DNA of 64,000 nucleotides from an uncultured Erysipelotrichaceae bacterium (GTDB lineage Bacteria; Bacillota_I; Bacilli_A; RF39; UBA660): NCBI GenBank assembly GCA_902789225.1, contig CADANC010000004.1, positions 1 to 64,000 of the forward strand, read 5' to 3'. Shown piece by piece: positions 35,428 to 44,665 of this stretch (position 1 is its first letter; each line of letters starts with the position of its first letter). The notes under the pieces were generated by a model. It saw only the letters and a program-made list of their open reading frames with translations, ran no database searches and was not told where the DNA came from. The position numbers and the translations under genes were made by a program.

Positions 35428-35998
35428 AATTAATTCATATATTAAAGAATTAAAAACTAAAAGAAAAGAATTATTAGATACAAATAGTAGATTTTTAAAA
35501 ATAAAAAGATATAAAAGCTATTTAAATGATGGAAGAACTGTTGTTAGAGAAAAACTAATTAAAGGAAATGAAACAGGTAATGCTTCAATAGTTCTTCCAG
35601 TTACTTCAGATAATCAAGTTATCTTAACAGTTCAACCAAGAATATTTACTAAATCTACTATAGGTATTGCTCTTCCTGCAGGATATGTAGAAGAAGGAGA
35701 AGAATATATTGCTGCAGCAAGAAGAGAACTTGAGGAAGAAACAGGTTATCAGTCCAATAATTTAATTGAAGTATGTGGTTTTTATCAAGATGAAGGATGT
35801 AGTGAAGCATTTAATAAAGGATTTATTGCACTAGATTGCAAAAAAATATCTAATCAAAAATTAGATAAAGATGAATATATCCGATATTTTAATTGTTCAA
35901 TTGATGAATTATATGAACTATTAGATATGAATTTAATACTAGATGGAGGAAGTCAATTAACAATAGAAAGAGCAAAAAAACATATTAAGAAAGGATAA
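35405..35998 (+). CDS. ADP-ribose pyrophosphatase-type Nudix hydrolase
   Basis: 197 aa; the ATG lies inside pncB. An N-terminal helix and strand extension (to about 60) is typical of ADPRase-type Nudix dimers. The box GYVEEGEEYIAAARRELEEETGYQ is complete, with the preceding LPAGYV of ADPR pyrophosphatases, and the loop FYQDEGCSEAF supplies a later acidic residue. It likely cleaves ADP-ribose, an NAD breakdown product, to AMP and ribose 5-phosphate, feeding PRPP. Context supports this. Confidence 0.85.
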   Translation: MRQEKLNEINSYIKELKTKRKELLDTNSRFLKIKRYKSYLNDGRTVVREKLIKGNETGNASIVLPVTSDNQVILTVQPRIFTKSTIGIALPAGYVEEGEEYIAAARRELEEETGYQSNNLIEVCGFYQDEGCSEAFNKGFIALDCKKISNQKLDKDEYIRYFNCSIDELYELLDMNLILDGGSQLTIERAKKHIKKG

Positions 35999-36003
35999 TT
36001 ATA

Positions 36004-36768
36004 ATGAAAGAATTTAATGCTATAGAAGAAAAAGATAAGATTGTTCAATTTATTAGAGATTATTATGAAAAAAATAAATTAGGTGGAGTAGTTATAGGTA
36101 TAAGTGGAGGAAAAGATTCTGGTGTTGTTGCTGGATTATTTACAGAAGCTTTAGGAAAAGAAAATGTTTTAGGAGTAACTCTTCCATGTCATTCTAAAGA
36201 AAGTGATAGAGATGATGCTAAATTAGTATCTGACTTTTATGGATTTAAATTAATAAATGTAGATTTAACACAAGTAAATGATATTTTTAAAGATGAAATT
36301 AATAAATTAGGTAATTTTACTGAAGAAGAATTAAAAAATAGTGATATTAATTTAAAACCTAGATTACGTATGGCAGCCTTTTATTATCTAGCAGCACTTT
36401 ATTCTGAAATAGAAAATAAACCTTATATAGTAGCTGGTACAGGTAATAAGTGTGAAACATACGTGGGATATTTTACTAAAGGTGGAGATGGAGTATCAGA
36501 TATTAATGTATTAGGAGACTTAACTGTAGAAGAAGTTATTAAAATTGGTGAAGTATTAAATGTACCTGATAAAGTTCTTTATAAAACTCCAGATGATGGA
36601 TTAAGTGGAATGAGTGATGAAGAAAAATTAGGATTCACTTATAGTGATGTTGCTAAAGTAATAAATGGTGAAGAAGTAGATGAAAAAGTTAAAAATAAGA
36701 TATTAACAAAACACTACGCAAATCAACATAAGTTTAATATTCCAATTTATAAAAGAGATGAAAATTAA
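36004..36768 (+). CDS. nadE: NH3-dependent NAD+ synthetase
   Basis: 254 aa with AAGGATAATTATA upstream. The N-type ATP pyrophosphatase P-loop VIGISGGKDSGVVAGL, TGNKCETYVGYFTKGGDG and the KTPDDGLSGMSDEEKLGF segment are diagnostic. It amidates deamido-NAD with ammonia. No glutaminase domain is present, so free ammonia or a separate donor is used. Length is in the expected range (about 245-280). Confidence 0.95.
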   Translation: MKEFNAIEEKDKIVQFIRDYYEKNKLGGVVIGISGGKDSGVVAGLFTEALGKENVLGVTLPCHSKESDRDDAKLVSDFYGFKLINVDLTQVNDIFKDEINKLGNFTEEELKNSDINLKPRLRMAAFYYLAALYSEIENKPYIVAGTGNKCETYVGYFTKGGDGVSDINVLGDLTVEEVIKIGEVLNVPDKVLYKTPDDGLSGMSDEEKLGFTYSDVAKVINGEEVDEKVKNKILTKHYANQHKFNIPIYKRDEN

Positions 36769-36770
36769 AT

Positions 36771-37316
36771 ATGAGATTAGGCATATATGTAGGAAGTTTT
36801 AATCCAGTTCATAATGGTCATTTAAAAGTTATTCATTACTTGTTAGACCATGATTTGGTAGATAAAGTATTTGTACTTGCTACTCCTAATTATTGGGATA
36901 AACAAGATTTAGCTTGTGTTGAAGATAGAGTTGCTATGTTAAAGTTTTTTGAAGACAAAAATATTATTATTGATACAATACATAACAAGTATCCTTATAC
37001 TTATCAAGTACTTGAAAGTATAAAAAAAGATTATAAAGATGATGAATTATTTCTAATATTAGGATCAGATAATATAATTCAATTTCATAAATGGAAAAAC
37101 TTAGATATAATATTGAAATATAACATTATTGTTTTTAAAAGAGGAGAAATGGATATTTCTAAATATTTAAAGAATTTTGATAACAATAAGATAAAAATTA
37201 TAGATGATTTTAAATATTTAGATGTTTCTTCTACTAATATTAGAAATGGTAGTAATGATAATTTAGATGAAAGAGTAATTGAATATATAAAACAAAATAA
37301 GTTATACGGTAGGTGA
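36771..37316 (+). CDS. nadD: Nicotinate-nucleotide adenylyltransferase
   Basis: 181 aa, 2 bp after nadE. Nucleotidyltransferase motifs: GIYVGSFNPVHNGHL (GxFxPxHxGH) and VSSTNIRNG (ISSTxIR). It converts nicotinate mononucleotide and ATP to deamido-NAD, between pncB and nadE in the route. Compact single-domain form. Confidence 0.93.
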   Translation: MRLGIYVGSFNPVHNGHLKVIHYLLDHDLVDKVFVLATPNYWDKQDLACVEDRVAMLKFFEDKNIIIDTIHNKYPYTYQVLESIKKDYKDDELFLILGSDNIIQFHKWKNLDIILKYNIIVFKRGEMDISKYLKNFDNNKIKIIDDFKYLDVSSTNIRNGSNDNLDERVIEYIKQNKLYGR

Positions 37317-37320
37317 TAAT

Positions 37321-38115
37321 ATGATTAAAAACATTAAGCTATTTGTAAACAAAAATGATAAGTCTATAAAATTTGCTCGTTTAGTTAGAAAAAAACTAAA
37401 TGCAAAAGAGTTTAAAGTGATTGAAGATGATAAAGATGATTTTTCACTAGGTATAGCTATCGGTGGAGATGGTTCGTTTCTTAGAATGGTCCGTCAAACT
37501 AATTTTAATAGTGATCTTTATTATGTAGGAATTAATACTGGTCATTTAGGTTTTCTTCAAGATGTAAAAATTGATGAAGTTGATGAATTTATAGATGATT
37601 TAATGAATGAAAAATATAAAGTTGATTCTATTGGAATTCAAGAAACAGATGTTGTTTGTAAAGATAAAGAATCAAAACATTTTTCTTTAAATGAAATTGT
37701 CGTAAAAGATAAAAATTCAAAACTATTTCAAGCAGGTGTATATATTGAAGATGACTTTTTAGAAAACTATGTAGGCGATGGTATTATGTTAGCAACTAGT
37801 ATTGGTTCAACTGCCCATAACTTAAGTTATAATGGTAGTATCGTATATCCTTCATTTTCTAGTTTACAAATAACTCCTATGGCACCTATTAATTCAAATA
37901 GATATAGACCATTAACTAAATCAGTTATTTTACCTGAAAATGTTAATGTAGATTTAATTCCTGATAATGACGATTTAATTGTTACATTTGATGGAGAAGA
38001 TATTCTATTTAATAATGTAGATTCTATAAGTAGTAAAATAGGAGAACGAAAGATAAAAATATTAAGATTTGATCGTTATGGATTTGCTAAGAAAATAAAT
38101 GAAAAATTGCTATAA
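37321..38115 (+). CDS. nadK: NAD kinase
   Basis: 264 aa with GGTAGGTGAT upstream. The GGDG motif in GIAIGGDGSFLRMVR, the SLNEIVV (NE) motif and DGIMLATSIGSTAHNLSYNG are the signature blocks of bacterial NAD kinase (PpnK). It makes NADP from NAD and ATP and completes the route from nicotinamide to NADP in this cluster. Confidence 0.95.
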   Translation: MIKNIKLFVNKNDKSIKFARLVRKKLNAKEFKVIEDDKDDFSLGIAIGGDGSFLRMVRQTNFNSDLYYVGINTGHLGFLQDVKIDEVDEFIDDLMNEKYKVDSIGIQETDVVCKDKESKHFSLNEIVVKDKNSKLFQAGVYIEDDFLENYVGDGIMLATSIGSTAHNLSYNGSIVYPSFSSLQITPMAPINSNRYRPLTKSVILPENVNVDLIPDNDDLIVTFDGEDILFNNVDSISSKIGERKIKILRFDRYGFAKKINEKLL

Positions 38116-38151
38116 AAAGGAATTTAATATATAATTAAATTGGTGATATAT

Positions 38152-38979
38152 ATGAGTGAATATTTAACAGAAGAGGAATTTTTAAAGAATTATGATTCTT
38201 CTATTTATGATAAATTATCTATGACTACTGATATTTTAATATTAAGTGTTTCTTCTAAAGATTCTAATAATTACCGTAAAACAGATAAAAAAATGATGAG
38301 CGTTTTACTTGTAAAAAGAGATGATCATCCTTATAAAGATAAATGGTGTTTACCAGGTGGATTTTTAAATCCTAAATCAGAAACATTAGAAGAGTGTGCA
38401 AAAAGAGTATTAAAAAGAGAAACTAATCTAGAAGATATTTATTTAGAACAATTATATACTTTTGATAGAATAGATAGAGATCCAAGAATGAGAGTTATCT
38501 CTACTGCTTATGTAGCCTTAATTGATAAAGATGAATTAAAACAAGATGTTAAAAACGCTTCATGGTTTGATATTACTCTAATGGAAGAAAAGGATGGAGT
38601 AGTATTCTTAGTATTAGATAATGGAGAAGAAACAATTTCTTTAGAAGTGAATAAAGTATTAAGAAATAAAATTACAGATAGATATGACTATATTTCTAAA
38701 AATAATAATATGATTGCATTTGATCATGATGTAGTGATTGTATCAGGAATAGAAAAGATTAAAGAAAAAGTTAATTCATCAGATATAGTATTTAATATGA
38801 TGCCTGAATATTTCACTTTAGGAGATTTACAACAAGTATATGAAGTATTATTAGGAAAAAAATTAATAGATGCTCCATTTAGAAGAATAATTGCATCTAA
38901 AGTTGAAAAGACAGAAAAAATGAAGACTGGAGAAGGCCATAGACCATCATATTTATTTAAATATAAAAATAAAAAATAA
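38152..38979 (+). CDS. nrtR: NrtR-type NAD regulator (catalytically degenerate Nudix domain plus winged helix)
   Basis: 275 aa from the ATG at 38152 (MSEYLTEEEF), with TTGGTGATA upstream; the in-frame TTG at 38140 is less likely. Residues 40-150 are a Nudix domain with the NrtR-specific pattern PYKDKWCLPGGFLNP, LEQLYTFDRIDRDPRMRVISTAY. The catalytic REUxEE is reduced to KRVLKRETN, as in NrtR sensors that bind but do not cleave ADP-ribose. The C-terminal winged helix (FTLGDLQQVYEVLLGKKLIDAPFRRII) is the DNA-binding part. It is the last gene of the cluster it presumably represses, through the 19-bp palindromes. Confidence 0.88.
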   Translation: MSEYLTEEEFLKNYDSSIYDKLSMTTDILILSVSSKDSNNYRKTDKKMMSVLLVKRDDHPYKDKWCLPGGFLNPKSETLEECAKRVLKRETNLEDIYLEQLYTFDRIDRDPRMRVISTAYVALIDKDELKQDVKNASWFDITLMEEKDGVVFLVLDNGEETISLEVNKVLRNKITDRYDYISKNNNMIAFDHDVVIVSGIEKIKEKVNSSDIVFNMMPEYFTLGDLQQVYEVLLGKKLIDAPFRRIIASKVEKTEKMKTGEGHRPSYLFKYKNKK

Positions 38980-39001
38980 GAATTAGTAATTCTTTTTTTT
39001 A
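38978..39001 (+). terminator. Terminator of the NAD cluster
   Basis: Stem AAGAATT/AATTCTT with an AGT loop and a long T tract, starting at the nrtR stop codon. Confidence 0.75.
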
Positions 39002-39084
39002 TTATATATTTCGTATGTCAATAAAAAGATATTTATATTGAAAAAAAACAAGTCAAGTTATACTATGATATTAAGGAGGACTAT

Positions 39085-39438
39085 ATGGAAAATAATAAAG
39101 ATGGTAGAAAAAAATTAGTACAAGATTTTAATGCATTAGGATGGGTAGAATTAATATTTGGAGCATTATTAATAGCATTAATATTTTTTGCTGATGACAG
39201 TGTATTTCAAATTACTTTTGCTATGCTAGGTGCAGTACGTTTATTGGTAGCATTTTTAATGTTTAGAGGTAAAAAATATGCAGAAAATGGAGATAAGACT
39301 GCTTATACATTTGGAATAATAACAGGAATCTTATTAATTTTAGGAATGAGTCTCATAAGTATTATTTTAGGAATTCTTGTATTAATTGATAGTAGTAATT
39401 ATAATAAAGCAATTTCTGATAATCAAAATAATTCATAA
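39085..39438 (+). CDS. Small polytopic membrane protein
   Basis: 117 aa with AAGGAGGAC upstream. Four hydrophobic stretches (ELIFGALLIALIFF, VFQITFAMLGAVRLLVAFLMF, TAYTFGIITGILLIL, SLISIILGILVLI) suggest four TM helices with short loops. I do not recognise the family; it vaguely resembles DUF308-type proteins. Own terminator downstream. Function unknown. Confidence 0.7.
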   Translation: MENNKDGRKKLVQDFNALGWVELIFGALLIALIFFADDSVFQITFAMLGAVRLLVAFLMFRGKKYAENGDKTAYTFGIITGILLILGMSLISIILGILVLIDSSNYNKAISDNQNNS

Positions 39439-39441
39439 AGT

Positions 39442-39470
39442 AACAGGTGATTAAATCACTTGTTTTTTTT
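39442..39470 (+). terminator. Rho-independent terminator
   Basis: A 10-bp stem AACAGGTGAT/AATCACTTGTT with one G-U pair and T8. Confidence 0.8.
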
Positions 39471-39487
39471 ATTAAGAAATATAAAAA

Positions 39488-39515
39488 TTGTATTTTTAAC
39501 AATATATGATATAAT
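39488..39515 (+). promoter_or_regulatory. Promoter of the 210-aa protein gene
   Basis: TTGTAT, a 16-bp spacer and a perfect TATAAT preceded by ATGA, 25 bp upstream of the start codon. Confidence 0.6.
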
Positions 39516-39540
39516 AAGCACACTGATTGGGGGAATTAGA

Positions 39541-40173
39541 ATGTTTAATAAATCATTAAGTGAACAAAAAAAAGAAAGAAGAAAAGTAATAAAGGAATAT
39601 AACAAATCAATGCAAAGTCATCTCTACAATGGTTGGGATATCATTAATGGAGAAACAAAAATTATAGAATATAATGATGCAAGATTTAAAATTGAACCAG
39701 AATGGAAATTAGTAGTTGATGATTACGATTATGCCACTGGCAGTATTGAATTATCACATAGAGAAGGTTTAGGTTTTTCTACAATTACATTAGTTGATAC
39801 TAAAACTGACTCATTAGACCTTCGTTTTGCTAAACCTGAAGATAATATTGAATTAAATCTAGATGAAAAAATTGATAAAGTTTATCTAAATTCAGTTAAC
39901 ATTAGATATTCATATATTAAAGGCGATGCAAAATATAAATTTGATATTACTAAAAATACTAACTTCATAGATTTAGCCGCAAGTTTGCACTTTTTTATTA
40001 AAAATAATCATGATGTTATTGATAGTATAAATTTTCAAGGAATAACAAATGAAATACAACTAGCCATATTAAGAGGAATTTGTGAAAAAAATCAATTAAA
40101 TAAATATTCATTTAATTTACCTGGTGATACAGATTATAAAAAAGGAAGAAGAAATATCAAAAGAAATAATTAA
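39541..40173 (+). CDS. Soluble protein of unknown function
   Basis: 210 aa from the ATG at 39541, preceded by TGGGGGAAT; the longer in-frame ORF upstream overlaps the promoter. N-terminus is highly charged (SLSEQKKERRKVIKEY); the middle is beta-rich and the C-terminus ends in a basic tail (KKGRRNIKRNN). No signal peptide or TM segment. I do not recognise a family. Confidence 0.65.
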   Translation: MFNKSLSEQKKERRKVIKEYNKSMQSHLYNGWDIINGETKIIEYNDARFKIEPEWKLVVDDYDYATGSIELSHREGLGFSTITLVDTKTDSLDLRFAKPEDNIELNLDEKIDKVYLNSVNIRYSYIKGDAKYKFDITKNTNFIDLAASLHFFIKNNHDVIDSINFQGITNEIQLAILRGICEKNQLNKYSFNLPGDTDYKKGRRNIKRNN

Positions 40174-40202
40174 AAGAAAAAGAAATAATCTAATATTAAA
40201 AA

Positions 40203-40230
40203 GATCAATCCTAAATAGATTGATTTTTTT
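40203..40230 (+). terminator. Rho-independent terminator
   Basis: Stem ATCAATC/GATTGAT with a 7-nt loop and T7. Confidence 0.75.
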
Positions 40231-40303
40231 ATTTAATCTAAGAGTAGCAATTGATATAAAATAAGAAATCACTATATATGATATAATTTATATAGGTGGT
40301 TTT

Positions 40304-40981
40304 ATGAAAATATTTCTAATAAGACACGGCGAATCAATGCAAAATACAAAAGAGAACTATGGCATAGGTTTACCCGATCACAAAGTATATTTAACTGAGC
40401 AAGGAAAGGAAGAGGCTAGACTTGCTGGAGAGTTTTTAAAAAAATATATTACTGATAATGAAATTGATATTTCTAATTCCACTATGTGGGTAAGTCCATA
40501 TACTAGAACTAGAGAAACAGCAAATATAATTAATGATATTTTAGGTATAAAAAGAGTAAAGGAAGATATTACTTTAATAGAACAACAATATGGATTATTT
40601 AGTGATAAAGAAATTGAAAAAATAAAACAGATGTATCCAGAAGAGTTTGCATTTTATGATAATTATTATCAAAATGAGGGGAAGTTCTATGCTAAACTTC
40701 CACAAGGAGAAAGCCCATTTGATGTAGCTTTGAGAACCAAGCAATTTATAGATACAATCTATAGAGATAAAGAGGATGTATTATTTGTTGTATCTCATGG
40801 AGCAACCATCAAAACTATAGTAATGAACTTTTTTCATTATTCACCAGAATGGTATAGTGAAGAATTAACTCCTGATAATTGCTCTATAAGACTAATTGAA
40901 AGCAATGATAAGATAAATACTGAAAAGTATATCTATAATGAGCCCAAACCTAGGAAAAAAGTAAAAAAGAAAACTAATTAA
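40304..40981 (+). CDS. Histidine phosphatase (phosphoglycerate mutase-like) family protein
   Basis: 225 aa with ATAGGTGG upstream. The phosphohistidine motif LIRHGESMQN, the Arg-containing SPYTRTRETANII, the acid IEQQYG and the second His in VVSHGATIKTIV define the histidine phosphatase superfamily. A basic tail (PKPRKKVKKKTN) follows. The substrate is not clear; it may be a sugar phosphate or broad-specificity phosphatase rather than glycolytic GpmA, since a GpmI-type mutase is present at 55866. Confidence 0.85.
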   Translation: MKIFLIRHGESMQNTKENYGIGLPDHKVYLTEQGKEEARLAGEFLKKYITDNEIDISNSTMWVSPYTRTRETANIINDILGIKRVKEDITLIEQQYGLFSDKEIEKIKQMYPEEFAFYDNYYQNEGKFYAKLPQGESPFDVALRTKQFIDTIYRDKEDVLFVVSHGATIKTIVMNFFHYSPEWYSEELTPDNCSIRLIESNDKINTEKYIYNEPKPRKKVKKKTN

Positions 40982-41015
40982 TAATAGATGATAAAAAATG
41001 AATGTAATGCATTGA

Positions 41016-41165
41016 AAAGAATCTGACTTAGATAAGGTAAGAGATCATTTGGTTGAAACTATTTATATTTCTAATAATCAAGATGAAGAAGGATTACTTC
41101 CAAGACATAAAGAAGAAGTAGGAAGAATTTTAAAAAAAGATAATGATGTAAAAAGGTTTAAATAA
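41016..41165 (+). pseudogene. Open 49-codon fragment without a start, probable gene remnant
   Basis: The frame beginning right after a TGA reads KESDLDKVRDHLVETI and ends VGRILKKDNDVKRFK before TAA. It has protein-like composition but no ATG and no ribosome binding site; only an internal TTG could serve. It is probably the 3' end of a decayed gene. The parent family is not recognisable. Confidence 0.4.
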
Positions 41166-41173
41166 TTAAAAAT

Positions 41174-41208
41174 AAAAAAGCAATTTATCAATTGATAATT
41201 GCTTTTTT
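41174..41208. terminator. Bidirectional terminator between convergent genes
   Basis: Long palindrome AAAAAAGCAATTTATC/GATAATTGCTTTTTT with one bulged base pair position, A and T flanked, between the remnant (+) and the TetR gene (-). Confidence 0.8.
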
Positions 41209-41218
41209 ATTAAGTATA

Positions 41219-41767
41219 TTAAATTATTTTTTTTATATTTTCAACAATAAAATCTAAATCATATTTGTAATTTTTATCTGTTAAATATTTAATAACTTGT
41301 GTAAAAACTCCATCAACTAACACGTTTACTCTGAAATTTAATTCATCCTTATCAATGCTAGGATTTTGATTCGATACAACCTTATAAACTAATTCCTTTA
41401 TTTTATAATTAGCACTGTTATAAAAATTAAAGTAAAAATCTGATACTCCAACCATTCTATATTTATCTTCATTATTTTTTACAATATCTTTCATTTTATC
41501 AAAGAATAAAAACAAATCTTCATAATCATTAATTTTTTCTATTTCTAAATCTATTAAATCAATAAATTCATCTTCAAACTCTTGAGCAAGAGAATAAATA
41601 TTATCATAATGAGAATAGAATGTTGTTCTATCTATATTTGCTCTTTTTACTAGTTCAGTTACTTTTACCTTCTTTATGTCTTTCTTTTCAAATAACAATT
41701 CTATAAAATTATCTTTTATTAATTGTTTTGTTTTCTTTGATGAAACATTAGCATTTTTAACTTTCAT
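41219..41767 (-). CDS. TetR-family regulator
   Basis: 182 aa from the ATG at 41767, preceded by AAAGGAGTTATT; the longer in-frame N-terminus is hydrophobic and not TetR-like. HTH: KQLIKDNFIELLFEKKDIKKVKVTELVKRANIDRTTFYSHYDNIYSL, the DhaS/TetR_C_33-like short type. It is divergent from the secretion locus with a gap of about 140 bp, so it may control that locus. The ligand is unknown. Confidence 0.85.
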   Translation of the reverse strand: MKVKNANVSSKKTKQLIKDNFIELLFEKKDIKKVKVTELVKRANIDRTTFYSHYDNIYSLAQEFEDEFIDLIDLEIEKINDYEDLFLFFDKMKDIVKNNEDKYRMVGVSDFYFNFYNSANYKIKELVYKVVSNQNPSIDKDELNFRVNVLVDGVFTQVIKYLTDKNYKYDLDFIVENIKKII

Positions 41768-41908
41768 AATAACTCCTTTAAATAAATATAAACTTATTAT
41801 AATTAGAATAAAGTAAAAAATCAACAATGTAGGAATATAAACTATTATTATTTTATGGAAAATAATGTTATAATTACCTTAATAGGATATATTGAAAGGA
41901 ATAATAAT

Positions 41909-43264
41909 ATGAAAGTATCAAGTATTCAGTGCTTTTGCAAAGGAACTTCTTCAAGTGAATTTCTAAAGGAATCTGACTATGCAAATCTTATTAGTGAACT
42001 AAATGGTATAAAAGGAGAATTAGAAAGTAGTGTTGGAAAATTAGATTCTCTAATGGCATCAGGTCAAGGCTTATCAGCAAGTAGCCTAAATTTTGGTGGA
42101 TTTTCTCCAACTTTTGAAATGGCTTATGCTATTAAGTCAAACGTTAATACTGCAATTAGTGCAATTGGAGATATTTCATCAACAATTACTAGTAATGCTA
42201 CTGCACATATGACTAATGAGTGGAGCAAGTATTATCAAGAAATTAGTAAATGTTTAGAAGAATTAAATAGTAGTTTAGACGGATTAGAATCACCAGATGA
42301 TGATGATAAAATAAAAGATATAAAAGAAAAAATCAAAAAACATGAAGAAAAATTAGCAGAAGCAGAAACAAACTTAAAAACTGCAGGTGGAGAAGATGCT
42401 CCAACTATTGCTTTAGATGATGCTTACGCTGAACTTCCATATCAATCAGAAACATCTACATTATCTGATTCAGAATCTTTATCAAAAATTAGTGATTCTA
42501 TGGTATTACCTGAAAAGAAATTACCTGTATTATTATCAAGTGGTAATTTATCAAAAGAATTAGAAGAATATATTAAGAGTAATCCAGGACAATGGGCTGC
42601 TTATATTAAAAACTTAAAAACTGGCGAAATTACAGATATTAATGGTGACAATAAAATGACATCAGCTAGTATAATAAAACTATTTGTAATGGCAGCAGCA
42701 TATGATCAAATAAATAAAGGTCAGGTAAGTGATGCAAATAAACAAACAATACTAAGTAATATGAACAACATGATAACAATTAGTGACAATAATGCCACAA
42801 ATGAAATACTTAAAGCATTAGGTAATGGTGATACCGCTGCTGGAAGAGCCATAGTAAATAGTTATGCTAGTTCACAAGGTTATTCACAAACTAGTATAAA
42901 TAGAGATTTAGGACAATCAGACAGAGGATCTGTAGAAAATTACACTTCAGCTAAAGATGTTTCAAATTTATTAGAAAAGATCTATAATGGTGAAATAGAT
43001 AATTCTGACGATATGTTAAAACTTTTAAAGGCACAAACAAGAAGAAGTAAAATTCCTGCTGGAGTACCAGATGGAGTAACAGTAGCAAATAAGACAGGAG
43101 AACTAGGTGATGTACAAAATGATGCAGCAATAGTTTATAGTGGAGGAGATTATGTCATAGTAACAATGTCAGAAGGAGTTAGTGAATCTGATGGAATAGA
43201 AACAATTAAAAATATATCAAGAATGACATATGAAGAATATAACCAAGAAAAAGAAGCAAATTAA
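41909..43264 (+). CDS. Leaderless helical-domain protein with class A beta-lactamase-like serine hydrolase domain (probable type VII substrate)
   Basis: 451 aa from the ATG at 41909 with TTGAAAGGAAT upstream. No signal peptide. Residues 1-165 are helical and Ser/Ala-rich (SDYANLISELNGIKGELESSVGKLDSLM), of the WXG/LXG type, then a charged coiled coil. From about 205 comes a penicillin-binding/beta-lactamase fold: SASIIK (SxxK, about 252), ISDNNAT (SDN), a candidate Glu in SVENYTSAKD and NKTGEL (KTG, about 394). The serine acylation machinery is complete. Position at the head of the EssC locus suggests export by type VII secretion and action on wall peptides or beta-lactams. Confidence 0.85.
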   Translation: MKVSSIQCFCKGTSSSEFLKESDYANLISELNGIKGELESSVGKLDSLMASGQGLSASSLNFGGFSPTFEMAYAIKSNVNTAISAIGDISSTITSNATAHMTNEWSKYYQEISKCLEELNSSLDGLESPDDDDKIKDIKEKIKKHEEKLAEAETNLKTAGGEDAPTIALDDAYAELPYQSETSTLSDSESLSKISDSMVLPEKKLPVLLSSGNLSKELEEYIKSNPGQWAAYIKNLKTGEITDINGDNKMTSASIIKLFVMAAAYDQINKGQVSDANKQTILSNMNNMITISDNNATNEILKALGNGDTAAGRAIVNSYASSQGYSQTSINRDLGQSDRGSVENYTSAKDVSNLLEKIYNGEIDNSDDMLKLLKAQTRRSKIPAGVPDGVTVANKTGELGDVQNDAAIVYSGGDYVIVTMSEGVSESDGIETIKNISRMTYEEYNQEKEAN

Positions 43265-43302
43265 TAAAAAACATATGAGTATAATGTAAAGGGTGTGAGG
43301 AA

Positions 43303-44550
43303 ATGTCTGATATAACGATAAAACATTCAACAATTAAGTTTGAAAACATGGATAAAAAGGGTATGTTTGTTAATGTGTCACTTTCTACAAAATGTCGAAA
43401 TAAAGTTGACAAAAACTATGATGAAATTGCTGAAGCATGGTCACAAATTGCCAAAAGTTTTAGAAATCTTGCAGGAGTATCTAGTGGTGAAGTGCTTGAC
43501 ATGTTCAACAGATATATAAATGCAGCAGAAACAAGAAGGGTAGCAATTTCAAAAAGAAAAGCCGAATTAACCAAAGGGTTAAGAAAAGATATTCAATCAT
43601 ATGCTAAAACAGTATTAGATACAGAAGCAGTACAATCATTTATAGAATCATTAGGTGGAGTAGCTGTAGTCTCTGCAGTAGGACAAGGAATATCATTGGA
43701 TTCAATTAATCAGGAGCAACCAACAATAGTAAATACACCAAACTATAATACAGGAGACTCTCTAGGAACTATTGTAAATACAGGAGCAAATGATAGATAT
43801 CAAGGATGTTCAAATTTTACTGATAAGAATGGTAATGAATATGTTGCGGCAATACAGTGTAATCAAAAAGAAAATGATTATAATTTAATTGTTTTCAAAA
43901 AAGATGAAAATGGTAATTTCCAACAAATATCATCTAAAAAAATGCAAACAACTCATGGGAATAGCTTAACTACCAAATATAATCCAGAAACTGGTAAAGT
44001 TGAAATATATTCAACAAAGAAATATACGGATAAAGATTTAGATGGTATAGGTGACAAATCAGTAAAACATGATACTAAAAAAATTAGTAGATTTGAATTA
44101 GACTTAAATGATAATAATATTACTGACGAACAAGTTATTGACATAGATAGAAAATATACTGGATCAGTATCAATAGATTCAGATAATAATTTATATGCGA
44201 CATCTACAGGCTATAATTTAAGAGTATCACAAGGAGACTTTACAAATAAAACAACAAAATATGAATTGCAAGGTGCAGAAGGCCTAACACATCAATCTGG
44301 CTGTATACACGGTAATATATTTTATAAAGTAATGTGGGATAAGAAAAATAATAAAAATTATCTATTTACATATGATTTGACAAAGAAAAATTCTGATGGA
44401 AAAGTTCCATATACACAATTGTTGATAGATGAAGGAAAAAGTCGAGAAATTGAAGACGTTTCCTGGGATAACAATTTAGGATTAGTTGTCTCAGTAAATA
44501 ATAAATTAACAAAAAAAGCAGGAAGATCTACAGAATTTATAAAAATTTAA
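43303..44550 (+). CDS. Type VII-linked modular protein, WXG-like N-terminus and C-terminal domain, copy 1
   Basis: 415 aa with AAGGGTGTGAGG upstream. The N-terminal 100 residues (IKHSTIKFENMDKK, NYDEIAEAWSQIAKSFRNL, LRKDIQSYAKTVLDT) share the fold pattern of the small protein at 50920. After a linker, residues about 165-415 are a beta-rich domain nearly co-linear with the next gene: NFTDKNGNEYVA, GNFQQISSKK, TTHGNSL, DNNLYATS, HQSGCIHG, YLFTYDLTK, IEDVSWDNNLGL. A helveticin J-like or other beta-propeller fold is a possible reading. No signal peptide. Probably a secreted effector or surface protein. Confidence 0.75.
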   Translation: MSDITIKHSTIKFENMDKKGMFVNVSLSTKCRNKVDKNYDEIAEAWSQIAKSFRNLAGVSSGEVLDMFNRYINAAETRRVAISKRKAELTKGLRKDIQSYAKTVLDTEAVQSFIESLGGVAVVSAVGQGISLDSINQEQPTIVNTPNYNTGDSLGTIVNTGANDRYQGCSNFTDKNGNEYVAAIQCNQKENDYNLIVFKKDENGNFQQISSKKMQTTHGNSLTTKYNPETGKVEIYSTKKYTDKDLDGIGDKSVKHDTKKISRFELDLNDNNITDEQVIDIDRKYTGSVSIDSDNNLYATSTGYNLRVSQGDFTNKTTKYELQGAEGLTHQSGCIHGNIFYKVMWDKKNNKNYLFTYDLTKKNSDGKVPYTQLLIDEGKSREIEDVSWDNNLGLVVSVNNKLTKKAGRSTEFIKI

Positions 44551-44573
44551 GAAAGATTATCTTTCTTTTTTTT
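44549..44573 (+). terminator. Rho-independent terminator
   Basis: Stem AAGAAAGA/TCTTTCTT at the stop codon, followed by T8. The next copy has the same kind of terminator. Confidence 0.75.
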
Positions 44574-44665
44574 TAGAAAAAAAGAGATATAGAAATATGA
44601 TATAATAAAAATATAGAATAAGAAATAACTATTAAGACAATAATGATGGAAGGTGCGAAAGAATT